Origin: Bradyrhizobium betae
GTDB taxonomy: Bacteria; Pseudomonadota; Alphaproteobacteria; Rhizobiales; Xanthobacteraceae
NCBI RefSeq assembly: GCF_008932115.1
Contig: NZ_CP044543.1
Coordinates: 1,116,001 to 1,180,000, forward strand
Direction: 5' to 3'
Length of the DNA stretch: 64,000 bases
The translations under genes were made by a program, and so were the position numbers. The notes below the pieces were generated by a model that saw only the letters and a program-made list of their open reading frames with translations, ran no database searches and was not told where the DNA came from. Each line of letters begins with the position of its first letter. Within the stretch, counting starts at the first letter, position 1. Positions 26,899-36,182 of this stretch are shown in pieces.

Positions 26899-28221
26899 GT
26901 GACTGAGCAAGCAACCAAACCGGCCTCCGACCACATCGACATTGCCGACGCCGAGCGCCGGATCAAGGCGATCCTCATCGGCTCGATCGGCAATCTCGTC
27001 GAATGGTACGATTTCTACGCCTATACGGCGTTCGCGCTCTACTTCGCCCCCGCCTTCTTCCCCGGCAACGACCCCGTCGTCCAGCAATTGAACGTCGCCG
27101 TGGTGTTCGCTGCGACCTTCCTGATGCGCCCGCTGGGCGGCTGGTTGTTCGGCTATATCGCCGATCATTATGGGCGGCGGATCTCGCTGACCCTGTCGGT
27201 CGTCTTCATGTGCTTCGGCTCGCTGATCATCGCGCTGACGCCGACCTATGCCACGATCGGCTTCGCCGCGCCGGTGATCCTGGCGCTCGCCCGCGTCATC
27301 GAGGGCTTGAGTCTCGGCGGCGAATATGGCGCCAGCGCCACCTACCTCAGCGAAGTCGCCGACCCCAGGCACCGCGGCTTCTATTCGAGCTTCCAGTACG
27401 TCACGCTGATCGGCGGCCAGCTCACCGCCATCGTCGTGCTGCTGCTCCTGCAAAAGGTGTTCTTGACGCCGGAGGAGCTGAAGGCCTGGGGCTGGCGCAT
27501 CCCGTTCGCGATCGGTGCGGCGCTCGCGATCTTTGCCGCTGTGATGCGGCGCAATCTGCACGAGACCGAGGCTTTCGAGGAAGCCAAGAAGGTCGTGAAG
27601 CCGACCGGCTCGATCACCAATCTGCTGCGCTACCCGCGCGAGCTGTTGCTGGTGGTTGGCCTCACCGCCGGCGGCACCGCGGCGTTCTACACCTTCACCA
27701 CCTACATGCAGACCTTCGTCAAGCTCTCGGTGGGCCTGACCGAGGACCAGACCACATTCGTGATCTTCGGCACGCTGATCTTCGCGACCATCCTCCAGCC
27801 GATCTACGGCGCCATCTCCGACAAGATCGGGCGCAAGCCGCTGCTGATCTTCTTCGGCGTCGCCGGCACGCTCGCGACAGTGCCGCTGCTGATGACGCTG
27901 AAGGAGACCAAGTCGCCGTTCATCGCGTTCATCCTGATCTGTTGCGCCTGGCTGTTCGTCGCCGGCTACACCTCGATCAATGCGGTGGTGAAGGCCGAAC
28001 TGTTCCCGACCAATGTCCGCGCGCTCGGCGTCGGCCTGCCCTACGCGATCACGGTCTCGATCTTCGGCGGCACGGCACCGGCGATCGCGCTGTATTTCAA
28101 GAGCATCGGGCACGAGGAGTGGTTCTACTACTATCTCGCCAGCATCATCTTCCTGTCGCTGATCATCTATTCCACCATGCGCGACACCAAGCACGCCTCC
28201 GCGATGCATCGCCACGAGTAG
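26899..28221 (+). CDS. MFS transporter, metabolite:H+ symporter type
   Basis: A 440-residue, 12-helix transporter. It opens with IGSIGNLVEWYDFYAYTAFALYFAPAFFP and has the loop motif GWLFGYIADHYGRR, both diagnostic of the MHS branch that imports organic acids such as 2-oxoglutarate, citrate, shikimate and aromatic acids. It follows the P450 gene by 33 bases and likely brings in its substrate with protons. Confidence 0.9.
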   Translation: MTEQATKPASDHIDIADAERRIKAILIGSIGNLVEWYDFYAYTAFALYFAPAFFPGNDPVVQQLNVAVVFAATFLMRPLGGWLFGYIADHYGRRISLTLSVVFMCFGSLIIALTPTYATIGFAAPVILALARVIEGLSLGGEYGASATYLSEVADPRHRGFYSSFQYVTLIGGQLTAIVVLLLLQKVFLTPEELKAWGWRIPFAIGAALAIFAAVMRRNLHETEAFEEAKKVVKPTGSITNLLRYPRELLLVVGLTAGGTAAFYTFTTYMQTFVKLSVGLTEDQTTFVIFGTLIFATILQPIYGAISDKIGRKPLLIFFGVAGTLATVPLLMTLKETKSPFIAFILICCAWLFVAGYTSINAVVKAELFPTNVRALGVGLPYAITVSIFGGTAPAIALYFKSIGHEEWFYYYLASIIFLSLIIYSTMRDTKHASAMHRHE

Positions 28222-28238
28222 CCATTCACGAGTAGCCC

Positions 28239-28901
28239 ATGGCCGACGACGAGACGCCGCCCGACAGCAAGCTGACGCGCACCAAGCAGACCTGGGCGCG
28301 CGAGGGCCGCTTCCTCACGGGCAAGATCACGCGCCCGGAGGATCAACGCCTGCCGCCGGGCCAGCACCTCACCAAGGACTGGCCAGTGCTCGATCTCGGC
28401 GTCATGCCCCCGGTGTCGCGCGAACGCTGGCGGCTCGATGTCTACGGTGCGATCGAGAATCCCGTATTCTGGACCTTTGCCGAGTTCACCGCGCAGAAGC
28501 AGGAGCAGTTCATCTCCGACATCCACTGCGTGACGACGTGGTCACGCTACGACAATCTTTGGGAAGGCCTCGCCACGCGCGAACTGCTGGCGGCCTGTCA
28601 GCCGCGCGAAGATGCACGCTTCGTTGTGCTGCATTCTTCTGACGGCTACACCACCAACCTCGCGCTGGAAGACTTTGCCGCAGAGGACGCCCTGCTCGCC
28701 CATAGCTGGTCGGGCCAGCCGCTGACCGAGGAGCATGGCGGCCCGGTGCGGCTCGTCGTGCCGCATCTGTATTTCTGGAAGAGCGCGAAATGGCTCCAGG
28801 CCATCGAATTCGTGACCGAGGACGCGCCGGGCTTCTGGGAAGTCCGCGGCTATCATAACCGCGGCGACCCATGGGCCGAGCAGCGCTATTCGGGCGACTA
28901 G
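28239..28901 (+). CDS. Sulfite oxidase-like molybdopterin-dependent oxidoreductase
   Basis: The 220-residue protein carries the oxidoreductase molybdopterin-binding domain, with the molybdenum-ligating Cys97 in SDIHCVTTWS and the cofactor-contacting SSDGYTTNL and PHLYFWKSAKW. There is no signal peptide or Tat motif, so it is cytoplasmic, unlike MsrP or SorA. It also lacks the dimerisation domain of full sulfite oxidases. Its reaction is unknown; position in the P450 cluster suggests a co-induced redox step. Confidence 0.85.
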   Translation: MADDETPPDSKLTRTKQTWAREGRFLTGKITRPEDQRLPPGQHLTKDWPVLDLGVMPPVSRERWRLDVYGAIENPVFWTFAEFTAQKQEQFISDIHCVTTWSRYDNLWEGLATRELLAACQPREDARFVVLHSSDGYTTNLALEDFAAEDALLAHSWSGQPLTEEHGGPVRLVVPHLYFWKSAKWLQAIEFVTEDAPGFWEVRGYHNRGDPWAEQRYSGD

Positions 28902-28927
28902 ATCAGGCAAACACGAGGGGAACGCCC

Positions 28928-30139
28928 ATGCCGACGGAACGGTTCCAATTCACCGGTGAAGGCGGCCACCAGCTTGCGGCCGCGCTGGAGCTGCCGGACG
29001 GTGAGCCCGCGGCCTACGCGCTGTTCGCGCACTGCTTCACCTGCGGCAAGGACACGCTGGCGGCCAAGCGCATCTCGGTCGCGCTCGCCGCCCGGGGCAT
29101 CGCGGTGCTGCGCTTCGACTTCACCGGGCTCGGCTCCAGTGAAGGCGAGTTCGCCAATTCGACCTTCTCCTCCAATGTCGCCGATCTCGTGCGCGCCGCC
29201 GATCATCTGCGCAACACCCGCAAGGCGCCGTCGATCCTGATCGGCCACAGCCTCGGCGGCGCCGCGATCCTTGCGGCCGCCGGCAAGATTCCGGAAGCCA
29301 AGGCGGTCGCGACCATTGCGGCGCCGTCCGATCCGGCCCACGTCACCGGCCTGTTCAGGGAGCATCTCGACACCATCCGCGCGCAGGGCGAGGTCGAGGT
29401 CTCGCTCGCGGGGCGTCCATTCCAGATCAGGCGCGAGTTCCTCGACGACATCGCCGAGCACGCGTTGATGAAGGACGTCAGCGGCCTGCACAAGGCGCTG
29501 CTGGTGATGCAATCGCCTGTCGACGACACCGTCGGCATCGACAACGCGACGAGGATTTTCGTCGCGGCAAGACATCCCAAGAGCTTCGTCTCGCTCGACC
29601 ACGCCGACCATCTCCTGAGCAAGCCGGCCGACGCGCTCTACGCCGCCGACGTGATCGCGGCCTGGGCGAGCCGCTACATCGACGCCGCAAAGCCAATCGA
29701 TCTCGCCGAACCGCGCAAGGTCGTCGTGCAGGAGACCCGCAAGAGCAAGTTCAACCAGACCATCACCGTCGGTCCGCATCATCTGGTGGCTGACGAGCCG
29801 GTTGCGGCCGGCGGCGAGGATGCCGGCCCAGGCCCCTACGACTACCTGCTTGCAGGCTTGGGCGCCTGCACCTCCATGACCATGCGGCTCTATGCCGATC
29901 GCAAATCGCTCCCGCTCGAGCGCGTCACGGTCACGCTGAAACATTCCAAGATCTACGCCAGGGATTGCGAGGAGTGCGAGACGCGCGAGGGCATGCTTGA
30001 CCAGATCGAGCGCGACATCGCGATGGACGGCGCGCTCGATGTCGAGCAGCGCAAGAAGCTGATGGAGATCGCCGACAAGTGCCCGGTGCACCGGACTTTG
30101 ACCTCGGAGATCCGCATCGTGACCAGGGCCGTGGACTAG
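28928..30139 (+). CDS. Alpha/beta-hydrolase fused to OsmC-family domain
   Basis: The 403-residue protein joins two domains. Residues 1-250 form an alpha/beta hydrolase with nucleophile Ser108 (IGHSLGGAA) and an acid/His pair later (DDTVG, DHADHLL). Residues about 265-403 are an OsmC/Ohr-type domain with two cysteines, in GLGACTSMT and DKCPVHR. OsmC proteins reduce organic hydroperoxides with thiols. The fusion is a recurring architecture in Proteobacteria. The ATG at 28928 was chosen; an earlier ATG lies inside the previous gene. It ends the P450 cluster. Confidence 0.88.
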   Translation: MPTERFQFTGEGGHQLAAALELPDGEPAAYALFAHCFTCGKDTLAAKRISVALAARGIAVLRFDFTGLGSSEGEFANSTFSSNVADLVRAADHLRNTRKAPSILIGHSLGGAAILAAAGKIPEAKAVATIAAPSDPAHVTGLFREHLDTIRAQGEVEVSLAGRPFQIRREFLDDIAEHALMKDVSGLHKALLVMQSPVDDTVGIDNATRIFVAARHPKSFVSLDHADHLLSKPADALYAADVIAAWASRYIDAAKPIDLAEPRKVVVQETRKSKFNQTITVGPHHLVADEPVAAGGEDAGPGPYDYLLAGLGACTSMTMRLYADRKSLPLERVTVTLKHSKIYARDCEECETREGMLDQIERDIAMDGALDVEQRKKLMEIADKCPVHRTLTSEIRIVTRAVD

Positions 30140-30143
30140 CGAG

Positions 30144-31592
30144 TTAGAAACAAGACGCCATCGTCTTCACCGCCGCGCTGATCTCGTTCTCGCGCCACGC
30201 CGCAAAGCCGAGCAGCAGGCCGTGATCGCGCGGACGGTCCAGTGCCAGGCTCGACAGGGCGCGCGTCACGACGCCCGCGGCGCCCAGCCGCTCGACCGCC
30301 GCCTGATCGGCGCGACCGCGCTTGAGGCGCGCGACGAGCTGGATGCCGCCCGAGGGGACCTCGACCGAAAGCACCTCGCCAAGTTGGCGCTCCAGTCCCG
30401 CGGCGAGGTGATCGCGGCGCGCATGATAGAGCCGGCGCACCCGGCGCAGATGCGCCAGGAAATGCCCGTCGGCAATGAACTCGGCCAGCGCCTCCTGGAC
30501 GTGGCAGGCGGCGATCAGCCCGATATGCCGCTGCGCGATCTCGAACGTACTGACCAGTGCCGGCGGCACGACGAGATAGCCGAGCCGGATATCCGACGTC
30601 ATCGCCTTCGAGAACGTGCCGACATAGAACACGCGGCCATGGGCGTCTAACCCCTGCAGCGCCGGCACCGGCCGGCTGTCATAGTGGAATTCGCCGTCAT
30701 AGTCGTCCTCGACGATCCAGGTCTTGCCGGGCCTGCTCAGCCTGAGAAGCTCGGTGCGGCGGGCCAGCGACATCAGCCGCCCGGTCGGGTGCTGATGCGA
30801 TGGCGTCATGAAGATCAGCGTTGGAGCCACCCGGCCCGGCATCCGTTGCATGCCCTGCTCGTCCAGCGCGATACCGGCGAGCCGCGCACCGGACGCGCGG
30901 AAAGCCGCCGCCGCGCCGGGATAGCCGGGGTCCTCGACCCAGACCTCGTCGCCGGGCGTGATGATTGCAGCCGCAATCAAGGTCAGCGCGGCCTGTGCAC
31001 TCGGCAGGATCACGATCTGGTCCGCGGTAGCGCGGACGCCTCTGCTGGTCGCAAGATAATGCGCCAGCGCCTCGCGCAGGCTGGACCGGTTGACTGATCC
31101 AGGTTCGCGCCTCGCCGCCTGCATGGCGCTGCGACGCAGGCAACGCGCCCAGAGCTCGTTCGGAAACTCCCTGACATCGCCGTGCCCCGGACGCAACGGC
31201 TTGAGGGGAGCCTGATAGGACATCGGCCAATCGGTCTGCTTGAGCTTCGAAGCCCAGGGTGAGAGCCGCGGCTTGCCCGGACGCGCGCCCGACGCGACGG
31301 CGCCGGCCCCCTCGACACGCCCGCCGCCATCGACCGTGACCACGGGACGACGACCGTGCGACGCCTCGAGATATCCCTCGGCGGCGAGCTGCTCGAACGC
31401 ATAGGTGACGGTGTTGCGCGAGACGCCGAGATCGCTCGCAAGCCGGCGGCTCGACGGCAGCGCCCGCCCCTTGCCGAGACGGCCGCTAGAGATCAGGCCC
31501 CGGAGCTGGCTCGTCAGTTGCGCCACCAGCGCCCCGTCGTCGGTCCGCTTCAGCTCGATCAGGGCGGAGATCACACCTTCGGAAACTGGCAC
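30144..31592 (-). CDS. MocR-family (GntR-HTH plus aminotransferase-like) regulator
   Basis: The 482-residue protein combines an N-terminal GntR winged helix (residues about 15-80, LGKGRALPSSRRLASDLGVSRNTVTYAFEQL) with a fold type I aminotransferase domain that keeps the PLP lysine region YVGTFSKAMTSDIRLGYLV. MocR proteins use PLP as cofactor to sense amino compounds. It is divergent from an EamA exporter gene, its probable target. The start is a GTG at 31592 with AAGGA six bases upstream; no ATG fits. Confidence 0.88.
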   Translation of the reverse strand: MPVSEGVISALIELKRTDDGALVAQLTSQLRGLISSGRLGKGRALPSSRRLASDLGVSRNTVTYAFEQLAAEGYLEASHGRRPVVTVDGGGRVEGAGAVASGARPGKPRLSPWASKLKQTDWPMSYQAPLKPLRPGHGDVREFPNELWARCLRRSAMQAARREPGSVNRSSLREALAHYLATSRGVRATADQIVILPSAQAALTLIAAAIITPGDEVWVEDPGYPGAAAAFRASGARLAGIALDEQGMQRMPGRVAPTLIFMTPSHQHPTGRLMSLARRTELLRLSRPGKTWIVEDDYDGEFHYDSRPVPALQGLDAHGRVFYVGTFSKAMTSDIRLGYLVVPPALVSTFEIAQRHIGLIAACHVQEALAEFIADGHFLAHLRRVRRLYHARRDHLAAGLERQLGEVLSVEVPSGGIQLVARLKRGRADQAAVERLGAAGVVTRALSSLALDRPRDHGLLLGFAAWRENEISAAVKTMASCF

Positions 31593-31629
31593 CTTGTTCC
31601 TTTCTGATCTGGCACTTTTTCAGGTGCCA
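31587..31629. promoter_or_regulatory. Candidate MocR operator: direct and inverted TGGCAC half-sites
   Basis: TGGCACCT (31587-31594) is repeated as TGGCACTT at 31610, 23 bases on, and inverted as AGGTGCCA at 31622-31629. Two direct repeats about two helical turns apart are the usual DNA target of MocR-type dimers. The first site overlaps the regulator's own start codon, so autoregulation is likely. Confidence 0.6.
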
Positions 31630-31674
31630 ATCCGGATGCTATCCGCCTGAGAGAACTGCTTCAAGGATCTCAAG

Positions 31675-32589
31675 ATGAACTCCCTGTCACCCCGCGCGGC
31701 CGTCGGCCTGTTTCTCATCGTCGTGCTGGCGTGGGGCGTGAACTGGTCGGTGACGAAACAGCTCGTCCAGTTCCTTCCGCCGCTGTGGACGTCGGCGATC
31801 CGGAGTTGGATCGCGCTGACCGGATTGTTCGTGATCCTCGGACTGAGCAACAATCTGGTGATCCCGAAGCGGCGCGACATTCCCGTGGTCCTCAGCGTCG
31901 CGCTGCTGCACATGACGATATTCTCGGTGCTGGTCGCGGCCGGCGTGCGCTTCCTGCCCGCCAGCAAGGCCATCGTGCTCGGCTATACGACGCCGCTCTG
32001 GGTCGCGATCGCCGCGCCCCTGCTGGGGAAGGATACGCTGACCGCGCCGAAACTCGCTGGCGCATTGCTCGGGCTGATCGGCCTTGCCGTGATCCTCAAC
32101 CCGGCCTCGATCGACTGGACCAATACCAACGTCGTGGTCGGTGCCGGCATGGTGATCCTGGCCGCGATCTCCTGGGCTGCGAACATCATCTATATCCGCG
32201 CGCATCGCTGGATCGCCTCGCCGCTCCAGCTCTTGATCTGGCAGGTGCTCGTGGCAACGGTCGTACTGACAGTGTCTGCACTCATCACGGAAGGCCTGCC
32301 TCACGCGGAATTGTCACGGAAGCTCATCCTGCTGTTCCTGTACTCCGGCCTGATCGGAACGGCACTGGCCTATTGGGCGATGTCGATGGTCAACAAGAGC
32401 ATCTCGGCGCTGACGACGGCACTCGGCACCACCGGGACGCCGCTCGTCGGTATCGCCAGCGCTGCGATCCTGCTGGGTGAACCGATCGACATGAGCCTTG
32501 TCATTGCGGCCGCGCTGATCGTCAGCGGCATTGGCCTTGCGTCGCTGGGCGACCGGCTGCTGCGCCGTCAGGCCACCGCGAGCGGCTGA
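31675..32589 (+). CDS. EamA-family (DMT) transporter
   Basis: A 304-residue inner-membrane protein with ten hydrophobic segments in two EamA repeats (AWGVNWSVTKQL at the start; WAANIIYIRAHRW beginning the second). DMT proteins mostly export amino acids, amines or other metabolites. The divergent PLP-dependent MocR regulator suggests an amino compound. The 3' end overlaps the convergent YeeE/YedE gene by 22 bases. Confidence 0.88.
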   Translation: MNSLSPRAAVGLFLIVVLAWGVNWSVTKQLVQFLPPLWTSAIRSWIALTGLFVILGLSNNLVIPKRRDIPVVLSVALLHMTIFSVLVAAGVRFLPASKAIVLGYTTPLWVAIAAPLLGKDTLTAPKLAGALLGLIGLAVILNPASIDWTNTNVVVGAGMVILAAISWAANIIYIRAHRWIASPLQLLIWQVLVATVVLTVSALITEGLPHAELSRKLILLFLYSGLIGTALAYWAMSMVNKSISALTTALGTTGTPLVGIASAAILLGEPIDMSLVIAAALIVSGIGLASLGDRLLRRQATASG

Positions 32590-33623
32590 ACGCGCAAGCT
32601 ACCGCGAAGACCGGCCGCCCCGCCGAGCAGGATGCCGGCGAGCGCGACGAACGAGGCCAGCGCCAGCGTCGATACGCCGGTGAGCCCCTGCCCGATCGAG
32701 CAGCCGAACGCCATCACGCCGCCGATCCCCATCAGTGCGGCGCCGCCGGCCGAGCGCAGCATGTGGCGCGGGGAGGAATAGCCTTCGAGATGGAAGCGAC
32801 CCGTGGCGAGCGCGGTGACGAGACTGCCGGCGAAGACGCCGGCGACCGTCGCGATGCCGAAGTTCAGCGTCAGGCCGGTCGAGAGCATGGCGTATTGCAA
32901 GGCATCCGCAATCGGCGCGATGAAGGTCAGCGAGGTTACCGGCACCGGGTTGAAATCATCGGCGCCGAGATAGCCTGTGACCAGCCATCCGCTCGCCACC
33001 AGCAAACCAACGATGATCCCTGCCGCGATCTGGCCCGGCGAGCGACGGAACGCCGGATGCTTGAATGCGAACAGGATCAGCGCAACGACGATCAGGGCAG
33101 CGGCCAGCGCGCGCGAGACCGCATCGCCGAGACCTGGCGTCGCCAGCAAGGACGGTAGCGAGTTGGCGCTCATCGTGGCCTGCGAAGCCTGAACCAGCGC
33201 GATGCGCGCCGGCGCGATCAGGCCCTTGAGCGTCATCTGCGCGGCGATGCCGAGCACGATCACGACGACGAAGGAGCGGAGATTGCCGCGGCCGAGCAGC
33301 ACCAGTGCGCGCGAGCCGCAGCCGTTCGACAGCACCATGCCATAGCCGAACAGCAGGCCGCCGAGGAACAGCACGGGCGCCGAAAAAGTTGGTTGCAGAT
33401 AGATCGACTTGCCGAGATCGACCATGCCGCTGCCGGCGAGAAATTGACTGGCTGCGATCGCAACGGCGATCGCCAGCGCATAGGTCCGCACCAGGCGTCC
33501 GTCTCCCTCTGCGAGCCAGCCTCGCATGCTGCTCATCAGGCAGAAGCCGCTGAGCAGGCCGACGGCGCCGTAGATCAGACCGATGACGAGGCCGGCAAGA
33601 ATGACGAGTTGGGTGGATTCCAT
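32568..33623 (-). CDS. YeeE/YedE-family transporter (sulfur transport)
   Basis: The 351-residue membrane protein has about nine helices and the family's conserved cysteine motifs SNGCGSRAL near residue 101 and FGCSIGQGL near 308. Studied members (TsuA) import thiosulfate, using such cysteines along the path. No TusA-like partner is adjacent, so a sulfur-compound role is family inference. It is convergent with the EamA gene. Confidence 0.85.
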   Translation of the reverse strand: MESTQLVILAGLVIGLIYGAVGLLSGFCLMSSMRGWLAEGDGRLVRTYALAIAVAIAASQFLAGSGMVDLGKSIYLQPTFSAPVLFLGGLLFGYGMVLSNGCGSRALVLLGRGNLRSFVVVIVLGIAAQMTLKGLIAPARIALVQASQATMSANSLPSLLATPGLGDAVSRALAAALIVVALILFAFKHPAFRRSPGQIAAGIIVGLLVASGWLVTGYLGADDFNPVPVTSLTFIAPIADALQYAMLSTGLTLNFGIATVAGVFAGSLVTALATGRFHLEGYSSPRHMLRSAGGAALMGIGGVMAFGCSIGQGLTGVSTLALASFVALAGILLGGAAGLRGSLRVQPLAVA

Positions 33624-33652
33624 CGGTTATTCTCAGGCCTCTCGCCATTATC

Positions 33653-33735
33653 CGCCATTGCGAGCGCAGCGATGCAATCCAGACTGTCTCCGCAGGTACA
33701 TTTCTGGATTGCTTCGCTGCGCTCGCAATGACGGT
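33653..33735. repeat. Dispersed palindromic repeat (CATTGCGAGCGCAGC type), copy 2
   Basis: The arms match those of 16429-16506: CATTGCGAGCGCAGC and GCTGCGCTCGCAATG, here with a different centre that itself folds (ATCCAGA / TCTGGAT). It lies between two minus-strand genes. Confidence 0.8.
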
Positions 33736-33738
33736 GTG

Positions 33739-34743
33739 TTACGGCTTCAGGATCACGCGATCGCGGGACGAACCTGCAACGGCAGCATAGGCCTCCTTCG
33801 CGCGTTCGAGCGGATAGACAGCATTTGCCTTGATCGGAAACGGCTTCAGGTGTCCGCTCGCAAAGCCGGGGCCGAGATCGCGCAGCACCGCGCCCGTTGC
33901 CGCCGACGACAGCCCCAGCGTGTCGATGCCGACATAGGTGTGCTGCCCGCGGTAGAATTCGAGAATGTTGAACTGCACGATGCGATCGATCGCGGCGATC
34001 AGGATCTGGCGGCCACGAAGTGCGAGCGACTTGTGCGCGGCCTGGAAATAGGGATCGCCGACCGTGTTGAAGACGATGTCGGCTCCCTTGCCGCCGGTCA
34101 ACTCGCGCACGCGCAACGCAACATCGGTCGCGGAGGCGTCGATCACCTCGACCGGCGCGTTGGCATGGCCCTCATAGGCTTCCGCCTTGCGCACCACGCC
34201 GATGACGCGCGCGCCCTGCCACGTCGCGATCTGCACCGCGGCCTGGCCGACCTTGCCGTTGACGCCGAACACCAGAACAGTCTCGCCGCTCTTCGGCACA
34301 CCGGCGCGGCGAAAGCCTTCCATCGCTGTGACGAAGGGCACGCCGATGCCGGCGGCCTCCTCCCAGGACACGGTCTTCGGCTTCTCGACGACAGCATCGG
34401 CCTCGACGACGAGATGGGTGGCATGGGTGCCGTCACGGCGGATACCGAGATCACCGGAGGAGCCGAACACTTCGTTTCCGACCGTGCCGGCCGGACCGCC
34501 GATCACCACGCCGGCATAGTCGCGGCCAGGCGTGCGCGGGAACACGGCGTAAGGCATAAGCCCGGTCGCGGCCTTGACGTCGGATGGATTGACCGCGGCG
34601 GCCTTGACTTCGATCAGGAGATCATTCGGACCGCGCGCCAGCGCATGACGCTCGACATCAGGCGCAATCGCCGCCGCGTTCTCGGCCTTGGCATTGAGAC
34701 GCACACAGCGCGCCTCGACGGTTTTAATATCGGTGGCAGACAT
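33739..34743 (-). CDS. Zinc-independent MDR-family NADPH:quinone oxidoreductase-like protein
   Basis: The 334-residue protein belongs to the medium-chain dehydrogenase/reductase superfamily: AAAVNPSDVKAATG near residues 50-63, RDYAGVV, and the coenzyme motif VFGVNGKVGQAAVQIA near 155-170. The structural and catalytic zinc ligands of alcohol dehydrogenases are not evident, pointing to the quinone reductase or enoyl reductase branch. The ATG at 34743 was preferred to a GTG four codons upstream. Function otherwise unclear. Confidence 0.82.
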   Translation of the reverse strand: MSATDIKTVEARCVRLNAKAENAAAIAPDVERHALARGPNDLLIEVKAAAVNPSDVKAATGLMPYAVFPRTPGRDYAGVVIGGPAGTVGNEVFGSSGDLGIRRDGTHATHLVVEADAVVEKPKTVSWEEAAGIGVPFVTAMEGFRRAGVPKSGETVLVFGVNGKVGQAAVQIATWQGARVIGVVRKAEAYEGHANAPVEVIDASATDVALRVRELTGGKGADIVFNTVGDPYFQAAHKSLALRGRQILIAAIDRIVQFNILEFYRGQHTYVGIDTLGLSSAATGAVLRDLGPGFASGHLKPFPIKANAVYPLERAKEAYAAVAGSSRDRVILKP

Positions 34744-34807
34744 GAAATGACCCACGATTGATCGCGGGCCTTGTCGCCCTTGGAGAGACCCAAGTCAATC
34801 CGTCAAG

Positions 34808-36139
34808 TCAGTCCTTGGGCCGCTTGTCGTAGAGCCGCCTGGCCTTGCCGAGCGAGCGCTCCAGCGTATCGGGGGGCACCACCTGAACCTTCGAGCTGAT
34901 CCCGATGGTGTTCTTGATGTGGGTCGCAACCCGGTCGGCATGGTCGACGAGCCCCCGGCCGTCCCAGCTCTCCGACCGCGCCTCGGCGATGATGGTCAGC
35001 TCGTCCATGCGACCCTCGCGGGTCAGCTCCAGGATAAAATGCCCGCCGCACCAGTCGGTCGCGAGCAGCACTTCCTCGATCTGGGTCGGGAACAGATTGA
35101 CGCCGCGCAGGATGATCATATCGTCGGAGCGGCCCGTCACCTTCTCCATCCGCCGCATGCCCGGCCGCGCCGTGCCCGGCAGCAGCCGCGTCAGGTCGCG
35201 GGTGCGATAGCGGATCACCGGAAAGGCTTCCTTGGTGAGCGAGGTGAACACCAACTCACCCTTTTCGCCATCCGGCAGCACTGCGCCGGTCTCGGGATCG
35301 ATCACTTCGGGATAGAAATGGTCTTCCCAGATATGCAGGCCGTCCTTGGTCTCGATGCATTCCTGCGCAACGCCGGGGCCGATCACCTCCGACAGACCGT
35401 AGATGTCGGTCGCGTCCATATCGAAGGCGTCCTCGATCTCGCCGCGCATCGCATTGGTCCATGGCTCGGCGCCGAAGATGCCGACCTTGAGCGAGCACTG
35501 GCGCGGATCGAGCTTCTGGCGCTTGAACTCGTCGAGGATCGCCAGCATGTAGCTCGGCGTCACCGTGATGATATCAGGCCGGAAGTCGTTGATGAGTTGC
35601 ACCTGCCGCTCGGTCATGCCGCCCGAGATCGGCACCACCGTGCAGCCGAGTTTCTCGGCGCCATAGTGTACGCCGAGCCCGCCGGTGAAGAGACCATAGC
35701 CATAGGCATTGTGGATGATCATGCCGGTGCGGCCGCCGGCGGCGCGGATCGAGCGCGCCATGACGTCCGACCATGTGTCGATGTCGGCTTGCGTGTATCC
35801 GACCACGATCGGCTTGCCCGTCGTGCCGGAGGAGGCATGCACGCGCACCAGCTTTTCGCGCGGCACGGCGAACATGTTGAAGGGATAGTTGTCGCGCAGG
35901 TCGGTCTTCACCGTGAACGGGAATCTGGCGAGATCGGACAGCTCGCGAAAGTCGGACGGATGCACGCCGGCCTTGTCGAAGGCTTTGCGATAATGCGCGA
36001 CATTGTCGTAGGCGTGCTTCAGCGACCAGGCCAGCCGCTGCGTCTGCAGCGCCATGATCTCGTCGCGAGAGGCGCGCTCATGCACGTCCATCTCGGCACG
36101 ATAGGCGTCGCCACCTTGCTTGGGCCTCGTCAGAGCCAT
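34808..36139 (-). CDS. paaK: Phenylacetate-CoA ligase
   Basis: The 443-residue AMP-forming ligase has the P-loop HASSGTTGKPIVVGYT (SSGTTGKP at 103-110), DIYGLSEVIGPGVAQEC and the C-terminal PaaK_C region (RGVNLFPTQIEEVL). It makes phenylacetyl-CoA, the entry step of aerobic phenylacetate breakdown. Length matches PaaK (about 440); the open frame upstream of the ATG at 36139 is spurious. It follows paaI by 43 bases and closes the paa gene series in this window. Confidence 0.93.
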   Translation of the reverse strand: MALTRPKQGGDAYRAEMDVHERASRDEIMALQTQRLAWSLKHAYDNVAHYRKAFDKAGVHPSDFRELSDLARFPFTVKTDLRDNYPFNMFAVPREKLVRVHASSGTTGKPIVVGYTQADIDTWSDVMARSIRAAGGRTGMIIHNAYGYGLFTGGLGVHYGAEKLGCTVVPISGGMTERQVQLINDFRPDIITVTPSYMLAILDEFKRQKLDPRQCSLKVGIFGAEPWTNAMRGEIEDAFDMDATDIYGLSEVIGPGVAQECIETKDGLHIWEDHFYPEVIDPETGAVLPDGEKGELVFTSLTKEAFPVIRYRTRDLTRLLPGTARPGMRRMEKVTGRSDDMIILRGVNLFPTQIEEVLLATDWCGGHFILELTREGRMDELTIIAEARSESWDGRGLVDHADRVATHIKNTIGISSKVQVVPPDTLERSLGKARRLYDKRPKD

Positions 36140-36182
36140 CCTCGTTTCCCCACACCATTGGTTCGTTTTTTTGTTGGTCGCT

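Noticed and set aside
25384..28215. A 943-codon minus-strand open frame opposite ferredoxin, P450 and MFS genes
   Set aside because: Antisense to clear genes with intact catalytic motifs; composition is typical of a shadow frame.
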